Shown in pieces: positions 49,075 through 58,625 of a stretch of DNA of 64,000 nucleotides (positions are counted from its first letter, which is position 1; each line of letters begins with the position of its first letter). Location: positions 124,001 to 188,000 of the forward strand of contig JACCES010000004.1 of the NCBI GenBank assembly GCA_013416455.1, written 5' to 3'. Source of the stretch: Alcaligenaceae bacterium. GTDB taxonomy: Bacteria > Pseudomonadota > Gammaproteobacteria > Burkholderiales > Burkholderiaceae_B. The position numbers and the translations under genes are program-made. Under the pieces are notes generated by a model. It was not told the origin of the DNA. It ran no database searches and saw only the letters and a program-made list of their open reading frames with translations.

Positions 49075-51204
49075 ATGCGGGGACGGGGCTGGAAGCTGAT
49101 GGGGGGGCTGCCTTTGCTGTGGGCGGCGGAGGCATCATTCTCGCAGGAAGTGGTGCGGACGCTCGACCCGGTCGTCGTCAGTTCGACACGCATGGAAACC
49201 TCCGTGCTCGAAACACCCGCCTCCGTTTCCATGCTCGACGGCGAGGACATGCGCAACTCGCGCCTGGGGGTGAACCTGTCCGAGAGCCTGGGCGGCGTTC
49301 CGGGCCTGCAGATACAGAATCGCGAGAATTACGCTCAGGACCTGCAGGTGTCGATTCGCGGCTACGGCGCGCGTTCCACTTTCGGCGTGAGGGGTGTGCG
49401 CCTGTACGTGGACGGCATTCCGGGCACCATGCCCGACGGGCAGGGCCAGACTTCCAATATCGATATTGCCAGCATCGAGCGCATCGAAGTCCTGCGCGGG
49501 CCGTTTTCCGCTTTGTATGGCAATTCGTCCGGCGGCGTGATCCAGGTGTTCACTGAAGACGGCAAGCTGCCGCCCGAAGCCAGCGCATCGATGGCCGCGG
49601 GCAGCAACGGGACGTGGCGCTATGGCGCCAAGGCGCGCGGCCTGGCCGACGTGGGCGACACTGAACTCGACTATGTCGTGAGCCTGAACCGCTATACCAC
49701 CCAGGGCTTCCGCGAACACAGCGGAGCCCGCAGGAATCTCGGCAATGCCAAGCTGGGGCTGCAGTTCGACAGCGACACCCGGCTGACCGTGATTGCCAAT
49801 TCCGTGAGCATCCGGGCCGACGACCCTCTGGGCCTGTCACGCCGGGATTTCGAAGACGACCCCGGCAGCGCTGTCGAGAACGCCACGCTTTACAACACAC
49901 GCAAAAGCGTCGATCAGACACAGGGCGGGCTGGTTTTCGAAAAACGCCTGGACGACAGCAACGAGCTGCGGGCCATGGTTTACTACGGCGAGCGGGATAC
50001 GGTGCAGTATCAGGCCATACCCGTGGCGGCACAGCTCAACCCCCGGCACAGTGGCGGTGTCATCGATCTGAGCCGCCGCTATGCCGGAGCCGACCTGCGC
50101 TGGACCAGCCGCTATGAGCTGGGCGGCCGGCCGCTCACCATGATCGTGGGCGTGGCATACGACGAACTGCGGGAAGAACGCCGCGGTTATGAGAACTTCT
50201 CGGGCTCCGACCTCGGGGTCAAGGGCGGCCTGCGCCGGGACGAAACCAACAAGATATGGAATATCGATCCCTATCTGCAGATGTCATGGCAGTTCGCCCC
50301 GCGCTGGACGCTGGACGCCGGTCTGCGCCACAGTACCATCCGTTTCGATTCGCGGGATCACTACATGGTGCCCGGCAACGACGACGACAGCGGCAACGCC
50401 CGTTACAAGGAATGGCTGCCCGTGGGCTCGCTGAGCTATTCACCCACGGCGGACCTCAGTTTCTATGTGTCGGCCGGGCGGGGCTTCGAGACGCCCACCT
50501 TCAATGAAATTTCCTATCGGAACGACGGCTTGCCCGGGCTGAACTTCAACCTGGCGCCGGCCGTCAATACCAATGTGGAGCTCGGCGCCAAGGCGCGGGT
50601 GGCCGGCGGTGTCCTGACGGCCGCCGTGTACCAGAGCCAGACGCGCGACGAGATCGTCGCGGCCGATGCGAGCTTTGGCCGTACCACGTATCAGAACGCC
50701 GGCCGCACACGGCGCACCGGGTTCGAGCTGGCCTGGAGCGGCCGGCTGCACGAGCATCTGCGCACGCAAGTGGCCTATGGCTGGGTGGATGCGAAATACC
50801 GCGACGATTGCACGACGCCCAGCTGCATGGAGCCGGGCCGCCCCGACAAGCGGCTGCTGGCGGGGAACCGGATTCCGGGCATCGCCAGACAGGCTTTCTA
50901 TATGAGCCTGGACTGGATGCCCGAAGAAGGATTCCGCGCCGGCATCGATGGCCGCTACCTGAGCAGCATTCCCGTGAACGATGGGAATACGGAAGCCGCC
51001 CCTTCTTATTTCGTGGCGGGTGTCCATGCCGGCTACGTCTGGCGCAACGGCCCCTGGCGCATCGGCAGCTATGCGCGCATCGACAACCTGTTCGATCGCC
51101 GGTACGCGGGTTCGGTCATCGTCAACGAAGGCAATCAGCGTTATTACGAACCCGCGCCCGGAAGGAACTGGAGCGCGGGTCTGGACCTGAGCTATGCCTT
51201 CTGA
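49075..51204 (+). CDS. TonB-dependent outer-membrane receptor
   Basis: 709 residues: a short signal peptide (about 1-24), a TonB-box-like stretch LDPVVVSS, the plug domain (about 35-165, SVSMLDGEDM to IERIEVLRGPFSALYGNSSGGVI), then a 22-strand barrel (IDNLFDRRYAGS near the end) with a terminal Phe (LSYAF). The substrate is probably a metal chelate such as a ferric siderophore, but no iron genes or Fur box are seen nearby. ATG 49075 has CCGGAGG at good spacing. The 3' end overlaps the hydrolase gene by 13 bp on the other strand. Confidence 0.9.
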   Translation: MRGRGWKLMGGLPLLWAAEASFSQEVVRTLDPVVVSSTRMETSVLETPASVSMLDGEDMRNSRLGVNLSESLGGVPGLQIQNRENYAQDLQVSIRGYGARSTFGVRGVRLYVDGIPGTMPDGQGQTSNIDIASIERIEVLRGPFSALYGNSSGGVIQVFTEDGKLPPEASASMAAGSNGTWRYGAKARGLADVGDTELDYVVSLNRYTTQGFREHSGARRNLGNAKLGLQFDSDTRLTVIANSVSIRADDPLGLSRRDFEDDPGSAVENATLYNTRKSVDQTQGGLVFEKRLDDSNELRAMVYYGERDTVQYQAIPVAAQLNPRHSGGVIDLSRRYAGADLRWTSRYELGGRPLTMIVGVAYDELREERRGYENFSGSDLGVKGGLRRDETNKIWNIDPYLQMSWQFAPRWTLDAGLRHSTIRFDSRDHYMVPGNDDDSGNARYKEWLPVGSLSYSPTADLSFYVSAGRGFETPTFNEISYRNDGLPGLNFNLAPAVNTNVELGAKARVAGGVLTAAVYQSQTRDEIVAADASFGRTTYQNAGRTRRTGFELAWSGRLHEHLRTQVAYGWVDAKYRDDCTTPSCMEPGRPDKRLLAGNRIPGIARQAFYMSLDWMPEEGFRAGIDGRYLSSIPVNDGNTEAAPSYFVAGVHAGYVWRNGPWRIGSYARIDNLFDRRYAGSVIVNEGNQRYYEPAPGRNWSAGLDLSYAF

Positions 51205-52154
51205 GCCCCGGACAGGCGCCGCCGCAGTTCGCCGGCGCAAAGCGAGATGGCGGGGTAGGCGTCGCTGAACACTTTGCCCATGGTGATGAACCCGTGTATC
51301 TGCCGCTCGAAACACACATAGGTGGTTTCATTGCCCGCCTCGGCAAGCGCGACGGCGTAGGCCGCGCCCTCGTCACGCAGTGGATCGTATCCGGCGGTAA
51401 TGACCAGGGCGGGCGGAAGATTTTCGAGGCTTTCAGCGCGTATGGGGCAGGCGCGCCAATCTTCGAGCGCGCTTTCGTCTTCCATGTAATGCCCATAGAA
51501 GTACGCAAGCAGCTCGTTGGTCAGGACGTATCCCTGCCCGTTGCGGGTGTGCGACGGATAATCGCAGCCCAGGTCGATCACCGGATAGACCAATAGCTGG
51601 TACGCCAGCCGGATGTCATCCGAATCCCGCAGAGCGATGGCCGCCACGGCCGCCAGATTGCCGCCGGCGCTGTCGCCGCCGACCGCGATGCGCCGAGGGT
51701 CGATATTGATCTGCGCGGCATTCTCGAAGACCCATTCGACGCTGGTGACCGCGTCTTCCACCGCGGCCGGGAACCTGTGCTCGGGCGCAAGCCGATAATC
51801 CACGGAAACAATGCAGCAGCCGGACGCATTGCAAAGCTCGCGGCACAGCGTATCGTGGGTATCGAGATTGCCGATGACCCATCCGCCACCGTGAAACCAG
51901 ACCAGCGCCGGCAGTGTCGCATCATCCGCGACGTTCTCCGGCCGGTAGATGCGCAGCGGCAGCTTCCCGGCTTTCCCTTCGATTTCCAGGTTCCGGATGC
52001 CGCCGACTTCGGGGGCGGCCGGCTGCACGTTGGGGCCGCGCTCGAGATAGGCAATACGCGCCTGGGGCGGATCCATCGATTCCAGCTGAGGTATGCCGGC
52101 CTCTTTTAGAAGATTGAGAACCGCCTGTACCTGGGGGTGCAGTAAATCCGTCAT
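51192..52154 (-). CDS. Alpha/beta hydrolase, HSL-type esterase/lactonase
   Basis: 320 residues of the hormone-sensitive-lipase family: oxyanion-hole HGGGW (88-92), nucleophile Ser162 in GGDSAGGN, catalytic Asp near 257 (GYDPLRDEG) and His287 (QIHGF). It follows the Baeyer-Villiger monooxygenase by 30 bp on the same strand. HSL-type enzymes open esters and lactones such as caprolactone in known cyclic-ketone pathways, so lactone hydrolysis is the inferred role; a plain esterase acting on the linear BVMO ester product is also possible. Confidence 0.9.
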   Translation of the reverse strand: MTDLLHPQVQAVLNLLKEAGIPQLESMDPPQARIAYLERGPNVQPAAPEVGGIRNLEIEGKAGKLPLRIYRPENVADDATLPALVWFHGGGWVIGNLDTHDTLCRELCNASGCCIVSVDYRLAPEHRFPAAVEDAVTSVEWVFENAAQINIDPRRIAVGGDSAGGNLAAVAAIALRDSDDIRLAYQLLVYPVIDLGCDYPSHTRNGQGYVLTNELLAYFYGHYMEDESALEDWRACPIRAESLENLPPALVITAGYDPLRDEGAAYAVALAEAGNETTYVCFERQIHGFITMGKVFSDAYPAISLCAGELRRRLSGAQKA

Positions 52155-52184
52155 GCGAGTGCTCCGTTCTTGTTATGGTTGCGC

Positions 52185-53801
52185 TTATGCCAGTGCAAAA
52201 CCTTTGTACCCCTGTTCGGCGACCTGATTGCACTTTTCCCGGTAAACATGGAATCCGGCGACATAAGGCATGAACACCCGGGGTTTTCCGGGGATGTTGG
52301 CGCCGGTATACCAGGAGTTGGCAAGCGGGAACAGGGTTGAATCACCGACCTGGTTCACATGCTCGACCCAGTCGTCTTCATGCTGCTTGTCCGGGTCGAT
52401 GCGCTTGAGGCCCTTGTTCTGCAGATAATCGATGCATTCGCAGATCCATTCCACGTGCTGTTCGATATGGATGACCATATTCGTCTTGACGGAGGGGCTG
52501 CCCGGCCCGGTGACGATGAACATATTCGGGAAGCCGGCGGTCATCAGGCCCAGCAATGTCCGCGGCCCATCCTTCCATTTGTCCCGCAGCGAAACACCGC
52601 CCACGCCACGGATATCGATATCCTGCAGCGCGCCCGTCATGGCGTCGAAGCCGGTGGCGAACACGATCGCATCGAGCTCATAGTGCGCGTTCTCGGTTTC
52701 CAGCCCGGTCTCGGTCAGGCGGGTGATGGGATCCTTGCGCACATTGATCAACCGCACATTGGGGCGGTTGAAGGTCTCGAAGTAGTCGCTCACCAGCGGC
52801 AGGCGCTTGGTTCCCAGGTAGTGGTCGTTCGGGGTCAGCAGTTCAGCGGTGGCGGGATCCTTGACGATGCTGCGGATCTTGTCGCGGATGAACTTGCCCA
52901 GGCGCTCATTGGCTTCTTTATTCGTCATGATGTCGGTGTAGGCGCTGAGCATGGTGACATTGCCGCCGCCATCATTCCAGAAAAACTCGCATTTTTCCCT
53001 CAGTACCGCTTCATCATCTTCCAGCGCCGACTTCTCGGGGAAGACAAAGGACGCGACGCCGACCGGCGTATTGACGGCGTACTCGCGCTTCTTGGGGTAA
53101 TCCTTGACGTAGGCTTCGACAAAGTCCTTGGGCAGGGGGCGGTTGCCGGCGGGCAGGGCATAGTTGGCGGTACGCTGGAACACATGGAATTCCTTTGCCT
53201 GCTCTGCGACGATGGGGGTGAGCTGCATGCCCGACGAGCCGGTGCCGATCAGGCCCACGCGCTTGCCGCTGAAATCGACGCCTTCGTGTGGCCATGTGCC
53301 GGTGTGGTACCACTCGCCCTTGAAATCTTCGAGGCCGGGAAATTCCGGAACACGGGGCAGCGACAGATTGCCCGTCGCCATGATGCAGAAACGGGCCTGA
53401 ATCTTTTCCCCGGTGCTGGTTTCGATATTCCAGAGCGAACGGGTATCGTCGAATATGGCGGAAACCACCTGGGTATTGAAGGTGATGTCTTTCTTGAGAT
53501 CCAGTTTGTCTGCGACGAAATTGATGTATTCCAGAATTTCCGGCTGCGTGGCATAGCGTTCGCTCCAGCGCCATTCCTGCTGAATGTCATTCGAGAACGA
53601 ATATGAATAATCCAGGCTTTCCACGTCGCATCGCGCCCCCGGGTAGCGGTTCCAGAACCATGTGCCGCCCACGTCGGATGCGGCTTCGATCACCCTGGTC
53701 GACTTGCCCTGGTTCCGAAGAACATGAAGCGCATATAGGCCGGCAAAACCAGCCCCTATTATTGCAACATCAACCGGCGTGTTTTCTGCCTGTCCAGCCA
53801 T
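52185..53801 (-). CDS. Baeyer-Villiger monooxygenase (type I flavoprotein)
   Basis: FAD/NADPH enzyme that inserts oxygen next to a ketone, giving an ester or lactone. 538 residues: FAD loop GAGFAG (16-21), conserved Asp59 (ARCDVES), BVMO fingerprint FKGEWYHTGTWP (160-171), NADPH loop GTGSSG (186-191) and catalytic Arg333 in GTKR. The overall pattern, including ARCDVESLDYSYSFS and NSWYTGANIPGKPRVFM, is close to phenylacetone/cyclohexanone-type enzymes, but substrate choice cannot be read. ATG 53801 with AGGAGA five bases upstream is preferred to ATG 53819. Confidence 0.95.
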   Translation of the reverse strand: MAGQAENTPVDVAIIGAGFAGLYALHVLRNQGKSTRVIEAASDVGGTWFWNRYPGARCDVESLDYSYSFSNDIQQEWRWSERYATQPEILEYINFVADKLDLKKDITFNTQVVSAIFDDTRSLWNIETSTGEKIQARFCIMATGNLSLPRVPEFPGLEDFKGEWYHTGTWPHEGVDFSGKRVGLIGTGSSGMQLTPIVAEQAKEFHVFQRTANYALPAGNRPLPKDFVEAYVKDYPKKREYAVNTPVGVASFVFPEKSALEDDEAVLREKCEFFWNDGGGNVTMLSAYTDIMTNKEANERLGKFIRDKIRSIVKDPATAELLTPNDHYLGTKRLPLVSDYFETFNRPNVRLINVRKDPITRLTETGLETENAHYELDAIVFATGFDAMTGALQDIDIRGVGGVSLRDKWKDGPRTLLGLMTAGFPNMFIVTGPGSPSVKTNMVIHIEQHVEWICECIDYLQNKGLKRIDPDKQHEDDWVEHVNQVGDSTLFPLANSWYTGANIPGKPRVFMPYVAGFHVYREKCNQVAEQGYKGFALA

Positions 53802-54680
53802 GTATGTCTCCTGACGCATTGCGTAAATTTATGACTCTGAAAAAATGGAATTCAATATGGATATGATTCAAATCCGATGTTTAGGATGCTCTGAACCATT
53901 CACCGCGGCGCATGCATCCCCGGACTCAGACGATCTGCCGCGTTGCAAATGCTCGCGATAGCGACGGCTATCGATGCGCTTTGCGCCTTGCATCTCATCC
54001 TGATCCGGGGCGCCTGCTTACCGCTCGAATGATTCATAGCATCCTTTACTGCTTTTGCCTTCATGGAATATCCACATTCATTAAAAACACGGCATCGCCG
54101 CATTATTCCGGGAATCGACCGGCGCCCGGTCGATTCCTGAAAATCATGGTGAACGGGCTCGATCCGGAAGATGGGATGCCAAATCTGTTGAGCCGCCGTG
54201 TCATACAATTCATGTTTGCGGGACAGGTTTTTGTTACCTGCGTTCATGGCCCGTGAATACGAAATGACGGGCGGCTGGCCGAATTATGAATATGTGGAAT
54301 TTCCAAACCGGCAAAGCGTAGCTTAAGCATTTCCCATGGTCAAGCGCCTGCCCCGCGCCCTTTCCTCCGGCTTCGGTGATTTCGTAGTCGGGTTTCGGGA
54401 ATATCGTAAACCGCATTCAACATACTGAATTGACAGGGAAATCACGGAACGCCCCCAGGGGGCCCGGTTCAATGCATCAATATCATTAATGATTAGTTAT
54501 TTAAAATATTAATGGATTGCCGGCTAGAATCCCGCCGGCACCATCACAATGGTCCGAAACCTTCCGAAAATTCTGTTGAAGTTTGAAAGTGGAGCTGGTA
54601 ACCTGCTTCCGCAAGTTTGGAGCCGAAAAGGCTGCTGATTAAAGGAAACGGGATGCGGCTCCCGCCCCCTGGAGACATGA
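53802..54680. other. Control region between BVMO and aldehyde dehydrogenase
   Basis: 879 bp without a convincing gene. Two opposite 114/115-codon frames around 53900-54256 have no recognisable domain and lack good ribosome sites. The right half is AT-richer than its surroundings and contains a 12-bp palindrome (54482-54493) and a TAGAAT -10-like box (54525-54530). As both flanking units are transcribed outward, it must hold both promoters. No dedicated regulator gene is next to it. Confidence 0.6.
54482..54493. promoter_or_regulatory. Palindrome, possible operator
   Basis: ATCATTAATGAT is a perfect 12-bp palindrome within an AT-rich patch about 190 bp upstream of the aldehyde dehydrogenase start. 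It may be a regulator site; this rests on symmetry alone. Confidence 0.3.
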
Positions 54681-56162
54681 GTGAAACGGTATAACCACTT
54701 CATTGACGGCCAGTACGTCGAGCCTGTAGAAGGCGCCTGGATCGACAGCATCGATCCTTACCAGGGAAAGCCCTGGGCACAGATTCCTCAAGGCGGTGCG
54801 CAGGATGCCGACCGCGCCGTCAAGGCGGCGGCCAAGGCCATGCATTCCGGCCCGTGGGCAAAAATGAACGCGACGGAACGGGCTCGCCTCATGCTCCGTC
54901 TGGCCGACCTTGTCGAACAGAATGCCGACAGGCTGGCCGAGATAGAAGTCCGCGACAATGGCAAGCTGTTTGCCGAGATGCGCGGGCAGATGCTCTACCA
55001 TCCGAACTGGTGGCGGTATTTCGCCGGCCTGGCCGACAAGATCGAAGGGCGGGTCGTGCCCATCGACAAACAGGACCATTTCGCCTACACCCGTCAGGAA
55101 CCTGTGGGTGTCGTGGCGGCCATCACGGCCTGGAATTCGCCGCTGCTTTTCGTTGCCTGGAAATGCGCTGCGGCGATCGCGGCCGGGTGCGCGGTGGTGG
55201 TCAAGCCTTCCGAATTCGCTTCGGTGTCCACCCTTGAATTCGCGGATCTCGTCCGCCAGGCCGGCTTCCCCCCGGGCGTGTTCAATGTGGTGACGGGCTA
55301 TGGCCACGAGGTCGGCTCGGCGCTCGTGGACCATCCCGACGTGGCGAAAGTGACCTTTACCGGCTCGGACGCCACAGGCGCCAGAATCTACGCCCAGGCC
55401 GCGCAGAGCATGAAGCGGGTATCGCTCGAGCTCGGCGGGAAATCCCCCAATATCGTTTTCGATGATTGCGATCCCGTCGCCGCGGCATCGGGCGTCATCT
55501 CGGGCATTTTCGCGGCCACGGGGCAGACCTGCATTGCCGGTTCCCGGCTGCTGGTCCAGAACTCCATCAAGGAAGAGTTCACGAAAAGGCTGGTGGAACT
55601 GGCCACGTCGGCCAAGAAGGGCGACCCTATGTCGCCCGACACCAATATCGGGCCGGTGACGACGCGGCCGCAGTACGAGAAGATCCTCAGCTATATCGAT
55701 ATCGCCAAGCAGGAAGGCGCCCGCTGCCTGCTCGGCGGCGGCCCCGCGACTTCGCCGGAGCTGCCCGGCGGGCAGTTCGTCGAACCCACCATTTTCACCG
55801 ACGTCACGACTGACATGCGCATTGCGCGTGAAGAAGTCTTCGGGCCGGTGCTTTCCATCATCGGGTTCGAAGACGAAGAAGAAGCCATACAGATCGCCAA
55901 CGATACGATTTATGGTCTGGCGGCCGGTGTCTGGACAAAAGACATGGGGCGGGCGTTCCGCGTATCGTCCGCGGTCAAGGCCGGGACGGTATGGGTGAAT
56001 ACCTATCGTGCCGTCAGCTACATGATGCCGTTCGGCGGCATGAAGCATTCCGGCATCGGCAGGGAAAGCGGTATCGAGGCCATCAACGAATACCTCGAAA
56101 CCAAGAGCACCTGGATTTCCTATTCGGACGCGGTGCCCGCCAACCCGTTCATTCTGCGCTAA
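54681..56162 (+). CDS. Aldehyde dehydrogenase (NAD(P)-dependent)
   Basis: Oxidises an aldehyde to the carboxylic acid. 493 residues with the catalytic set N152 (AWNSPL), E250 (SLELGGKSP) and C284 (GQTCIAGS), plus FTGSDATGARI for the cofactor. It starts at GTG 54681; GGAGAC lies five bases upstream and the overlapping ATG at 54677 leads to a stop after five codons. In the inferred ketone route it would convert an oxo-acid to a dicarboxylate. Followed by the zinc alcohol dehydrogenase. Confidence 0.94.
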   Translation: MKRYNHFIDGQYVEPVEGAWIDSIDPYQGKPWAQIPQGGAQDADRAVKAAAKAMHSGPWAKMNATERARLMLRLADLVEQNADRLAEIEVRDNGKLFAEMRGQMLYHPNWWRYFAGLADKIEGRVVPIDKQDHFAYTRQEPVGVVAAITAWNSPLLFVAWKCAAAIAAGCAVVVKPSEFASVSTLEFADLVRQAGFPPGVFNVVTGYGHEVGSALVDHPDVAKVTFTGSDATGARIYAQAAQSMKRVSLELGGKSPNIVFDDCDPVAAASGVISGIFAATGQTCIAGSRLLVQNSIKEEFTKRLVELATSAKKGDPMSPDTNIGPVTTRPQYEKILSYIDIAKQEGARCLLGGGPATSPELPGGQFVEPTIFTDVTTDMRIAREEVFGPVLSIIGFEDEEEAIQIANDTIYGLAAGVWTKDMGRAFRVSSAVKAGTVWVNTYRAVSYMMPFGGMKHSGIGRESGIEAINEYLETKSTWISYSDAVPANPFILR

Positions 56163-56196
56163 GCCGGTTCGCATCCCTATCCGATTTTCAGCCTAT

Positions 56197-56222
56197 CCGG
56201 CCATTGAGCATTCAATGGCCGG
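56197..56222 (+). other. Perfect hairpin between aldehyde and alcohol dehydrogenase genes
   Basis: CCGGCCATTGA (56197-56207), loop GCAT, TCAATGGCCGG (56212-56222): eleven perfect pairs, 23 bp before the next start codon, with AGGAATAG right after. No T-run, so an mRNA stabiliser, attenuator or translation-control stem rather than a terminator. Confidence 0.5.
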
Positions 56223-56245
56223 AGGAATAGTCACGGAGACACGTT

Positions 56246-57301
56246 ATGAAAGGTGCCGTTTTTCTCGGCGATCGCCAGCTTGAGCTGCAAACGTTCGACG
56301 ACCCCACTCCCGGTCCGGACGAAGTCGTGCTCGAAATCAAGGCCTCGGGCATGTGCGGCAGTGATCTCAAGTTCTACCGCTCGCCCAAGGGGCAGGCTAT
56401 GCGCGAGCTGGGGTTCAATGAATCCGAGCTGGTGATCGCCGGCCATGAGCCCTGCGGCGTGGTGGTGGCCGTCGGTTCGAACGTCAGTGAAAAACGGGCG
56501 CGGGTGGGCCAGCGCATGATGGTGCACCACTACAAGGGCTGCGGCGTATGCCCTCATTGCTCCACAGGCTGGCAACAGCTGTGCAAGGACGGCGTCGAAA
56601 AAGTCTACGGCGTCACCGGCCACGGCGGCCACGCCCGCTACATGAAATGCCCGGCAAGCACGCTGGTGGAGCTGCCCGATGCGCTGAGCTTCGAAACCGG
56701 CGCGGCCATCTCCTGCGGTACGGGCACGGCCTGGGGCGCCATCAAAAGGCTGGATCTCGTGGCGGACCAGACCATTGCCATTTTCGGCCAGGGCCCGGTG
56801 GGGCTGGCGGCCACCCAGTTGGGCAAGGCCTTCGGGGCGCAGGTCATCGCGCTGGACATCAGCGCCGACCGTCTGGCCCGGGCCAAAGAATTCGGCGCCG
56901 ATCATATCATCGACCCATCGAAAGACGACCCGGTCGTCGCCATTCGCGAGCTGACCCGCGGTCTGGGCGCGCACGCCAGCATCGATGCCTCATCGGCATC
57001 GTCGGCCCGCGCGCAGGCGGTGCGCTCGGTACGGACCTGGGGCAAGGCCTGCATGGTGGGCGAGGGGGGCGACGTCACACTCAATGTGAGCCCCGATCTA
57101 CTGCGCCGGCAGGTCACGCTGATCGGTTCCTGGACCTTCTCGACGCATGGGCAGGCGGACTGCGCCCAGTTCATCGCCGACAGAAATATCGACGTCGACA
57201 AACTCTTCACCCATCGCTGGGCCTTGAAGGATGCCTCGGAAGCGTATCAGGTCTTTGACAGGCAGGCGGACGGGAAGGGCGTTTTCGTCGAGTTTTCCTG
57301 A
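56246..57301 (+). CDS. Zinc-dependent alcohol dehydrogenase
   Basis: MDR-family oxidoreductase of 351 residues. Catalytic zinc ligands C37 (GMCGSD) and H67-E68 (AGHEP); structural zinc cysteines C99, C102, C105 and C113; cofactor loop FGQGPVGLAATQ. It most likely oxidises an alcohol such as a hydroxy-acid or the entry alcohol of the pathway formed with the neighbouring aldehyde dehydrogenase. Sorbitol- or threonine-dehydrogenase-like specificity cannot be excluded. Confidence 0.92.
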   Translation: MKGAVFLGDRQLELQTFDDPTPGPDEVVLEIKASGMCGSDLKFYRSPKGQAMRELGFNESELVIAGHEPCGVVVAVGSNVSEKRARVGQRMMVHHYKGCGVCPHCSTGWQQLCKDGVEKVYGVTGHGGHARYMKCPASTLVELPDALSFETGAAISCGTGTAWGAIKRLDLVADQTIAIFGQGPVGLAATQLGKAFGAQVIALDISADRLARAKEFGADHIIDPSKDDPVVAIRELTRGLGAHASIDASSASSARAQAVRSVRTWGKACMVGEGGDVTLNVSPDLLRRQVTLIGSWTFSTHGQADCAQFIADRNIDVDKLFTHRWALKDASEAYQVFDRQADGKGVFVEFS

Positions 57302-57370
57302 TTGCCGGGGGTGGCGGACAGCCGTTTTCAAGACCCGATTCATCCAACAATCAAATTCAAGAGACAAGCT

Positions 57371-58465
57371 ATGAAAAAATCACTGGGAAAAATGATGCTG
57401 GGCGCCGGCCTGGCATTCGGAGCGGCCGCCAGCGGGCATGCCGCCGAACGGCTGGTCTACGCAAGCTATTATGGTGAAGCCTACACGGTCAGCAAGGCCG
57501 ACATCTGGGTGATGTCGGAAATCGAAAAACGGTCCAATGGCGGGATCAAATTCGAGAGATACCATAACGCGACCCTGTTGAAGGCGCCGGACATCTATCC
57601 GGGCCTGAGCAGCGGGGCGGCGGATATCGCATCCGGAACACCGGCTGCCTATAACCGCAATCAATATCGTCTTTCGAACGTGGCGCTTCCTTATATTTCC
57701 AGCGACATCATCGCGGTCGGCAAGGCAATGAAGGATCTTTACGATTCCAACGAAGCCTTCCAGCAGGAATTCGAACGTCGCGGCGCCAAGGTGCTTTATT
57801 TCCTGCCGTGGGGGGAAAGCTCCTTCTATACGGGTGCCAGGCCCTTGGTGCGTGCGGAAGACTTCAAGGGCCAGAAGGTTCGCGCGGTGCAGGCGATCGC
57901 GGAATCCGTCGAGGCATTGGGCGGCACGCCCGTCGCCATGACCTGGAATGAAGCGGTTGAAGGCCTGACCCGCGGTGTCGTGGACATTGCCGGGTCCATC
58001 CCCTTCGATTCCGGCGTTTTCGGCGGTATACACGAATCGGCCAAATACGCTTCCGATGGTGGCGACCAGGGCATCTTCAGCGTTGCCGCAATATCCATCA
58101 ATAAAAAGCGCTACGACAGCCTTTCCCCCGAACTTCAGAAGGTCATTGACGACGTGGCCGCTGAAGCGCAACAGAAGTACTTCGAATTGCTGGACGAATC
58201 CTATGAAGATGTCGTGAATCGCCTGTGCACCTACAAGGGCGGTCTCACCATCAATGTATTCAGCGACGAAGAAGCCAAAAAGACAGCCGATATCGTCAAC
58301 CCCATCGTCCAGGGCAACTGGACAAAATGGGCGGCTTCCGGCAATCAAGTGGATACCCAGGCCTTCCTGAACCAGTATGTTGAACTCGTCCGTAAATACG
58401 AGGCCGATTCCGACTGGAAATCGGGTTATCAGCGTCTCAAGGACCGTGGCTGCGTGCAGCAGTAA
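57371..58465 (+). CDS. TRAP transporter substrate-binding protein (DctP)
   Basis: Periplasmic solute receptor, 364 residues. Signal peptide about 1-24 (MKKSLGKMMLGAGLAF to SGHAA). DctP features: the GESSFYTGARPLVRAEDFKG and VRAVQAIAESVEALGGTPV blocks, in which the conserved Arg that binds the carboxylate of substrates is expected, and MTWNEAVEGLTRGVVD. Substrate is probably an organic acid. Expression is likely higher than dctQM because a hairpin terminator follows. Confidence 0.92.
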   Translation: MKKSLGKMMLGAGLAFGAAASGHAAERLVYASYYGEAYTVSKADIWVMSEIEKRSNGGIKFERYHNATLLKAPDIYPGLSSGAADIASGTPAAYNRNQYRLSNVALPYISSDIIAVGKAMKDLYDSNEAFQQEFERRGAKVLYFLPWGESSFYTGARPLVRAEDFKGQKVRAVQAIAESVEALGGTPVAMTWNEAVEGLTRGVVDIAGSIPFDSGVFGGIHESAKYASDGGDQGIFSVAAISINKKRYDSLSPELQKVIDDVAAEAQQKYFELLDESYEDVVNRLCTYKGGLTINVFSDEEAKKTADIVNPIVQGNWTKWAASGNQVDTQAFLNQYVELVRKYEADSDWKSGYQRLKDRGCVQQ

Positions 58466-58471
58466 TTGAAG

Positions 58472-58498
58472 AAACTCCGGCCCCGCCGGCCGGAGTTT
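58472..58498 (+). terminator. Hairpin after dctP (partial terminator)
   Basis: AAACTCCGGCC (58472-58482), loop CCGCC, GGCCGGAGTTT (58488-58498), then T and C. Eleven perfect pairs with a short T-tail, between the binding-protein gene and the two membrane-subunit genes. Confidence 0.7.
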
Positions 58499-58625
58499 TC
58501 CACCTCGCCTCTTCCGCATGACCTCTTCACCGCGGCGCCGGCATGCGCCGAAATGAAGAGGCTTGCGCGCAGGCGCGGGGTCCATCCGTTTACGTCGGTC
58601 TTGTCATTCATGAACTGGAGCTCAG

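Noticed and set aside
53900-54256. Two small opposite open frames (114 and 115 codons) in the BVMO-aldehyde dehydrogenase gap
   Set aside because: No domain, weak start context and mutual overlap; neither is supported as a gene.
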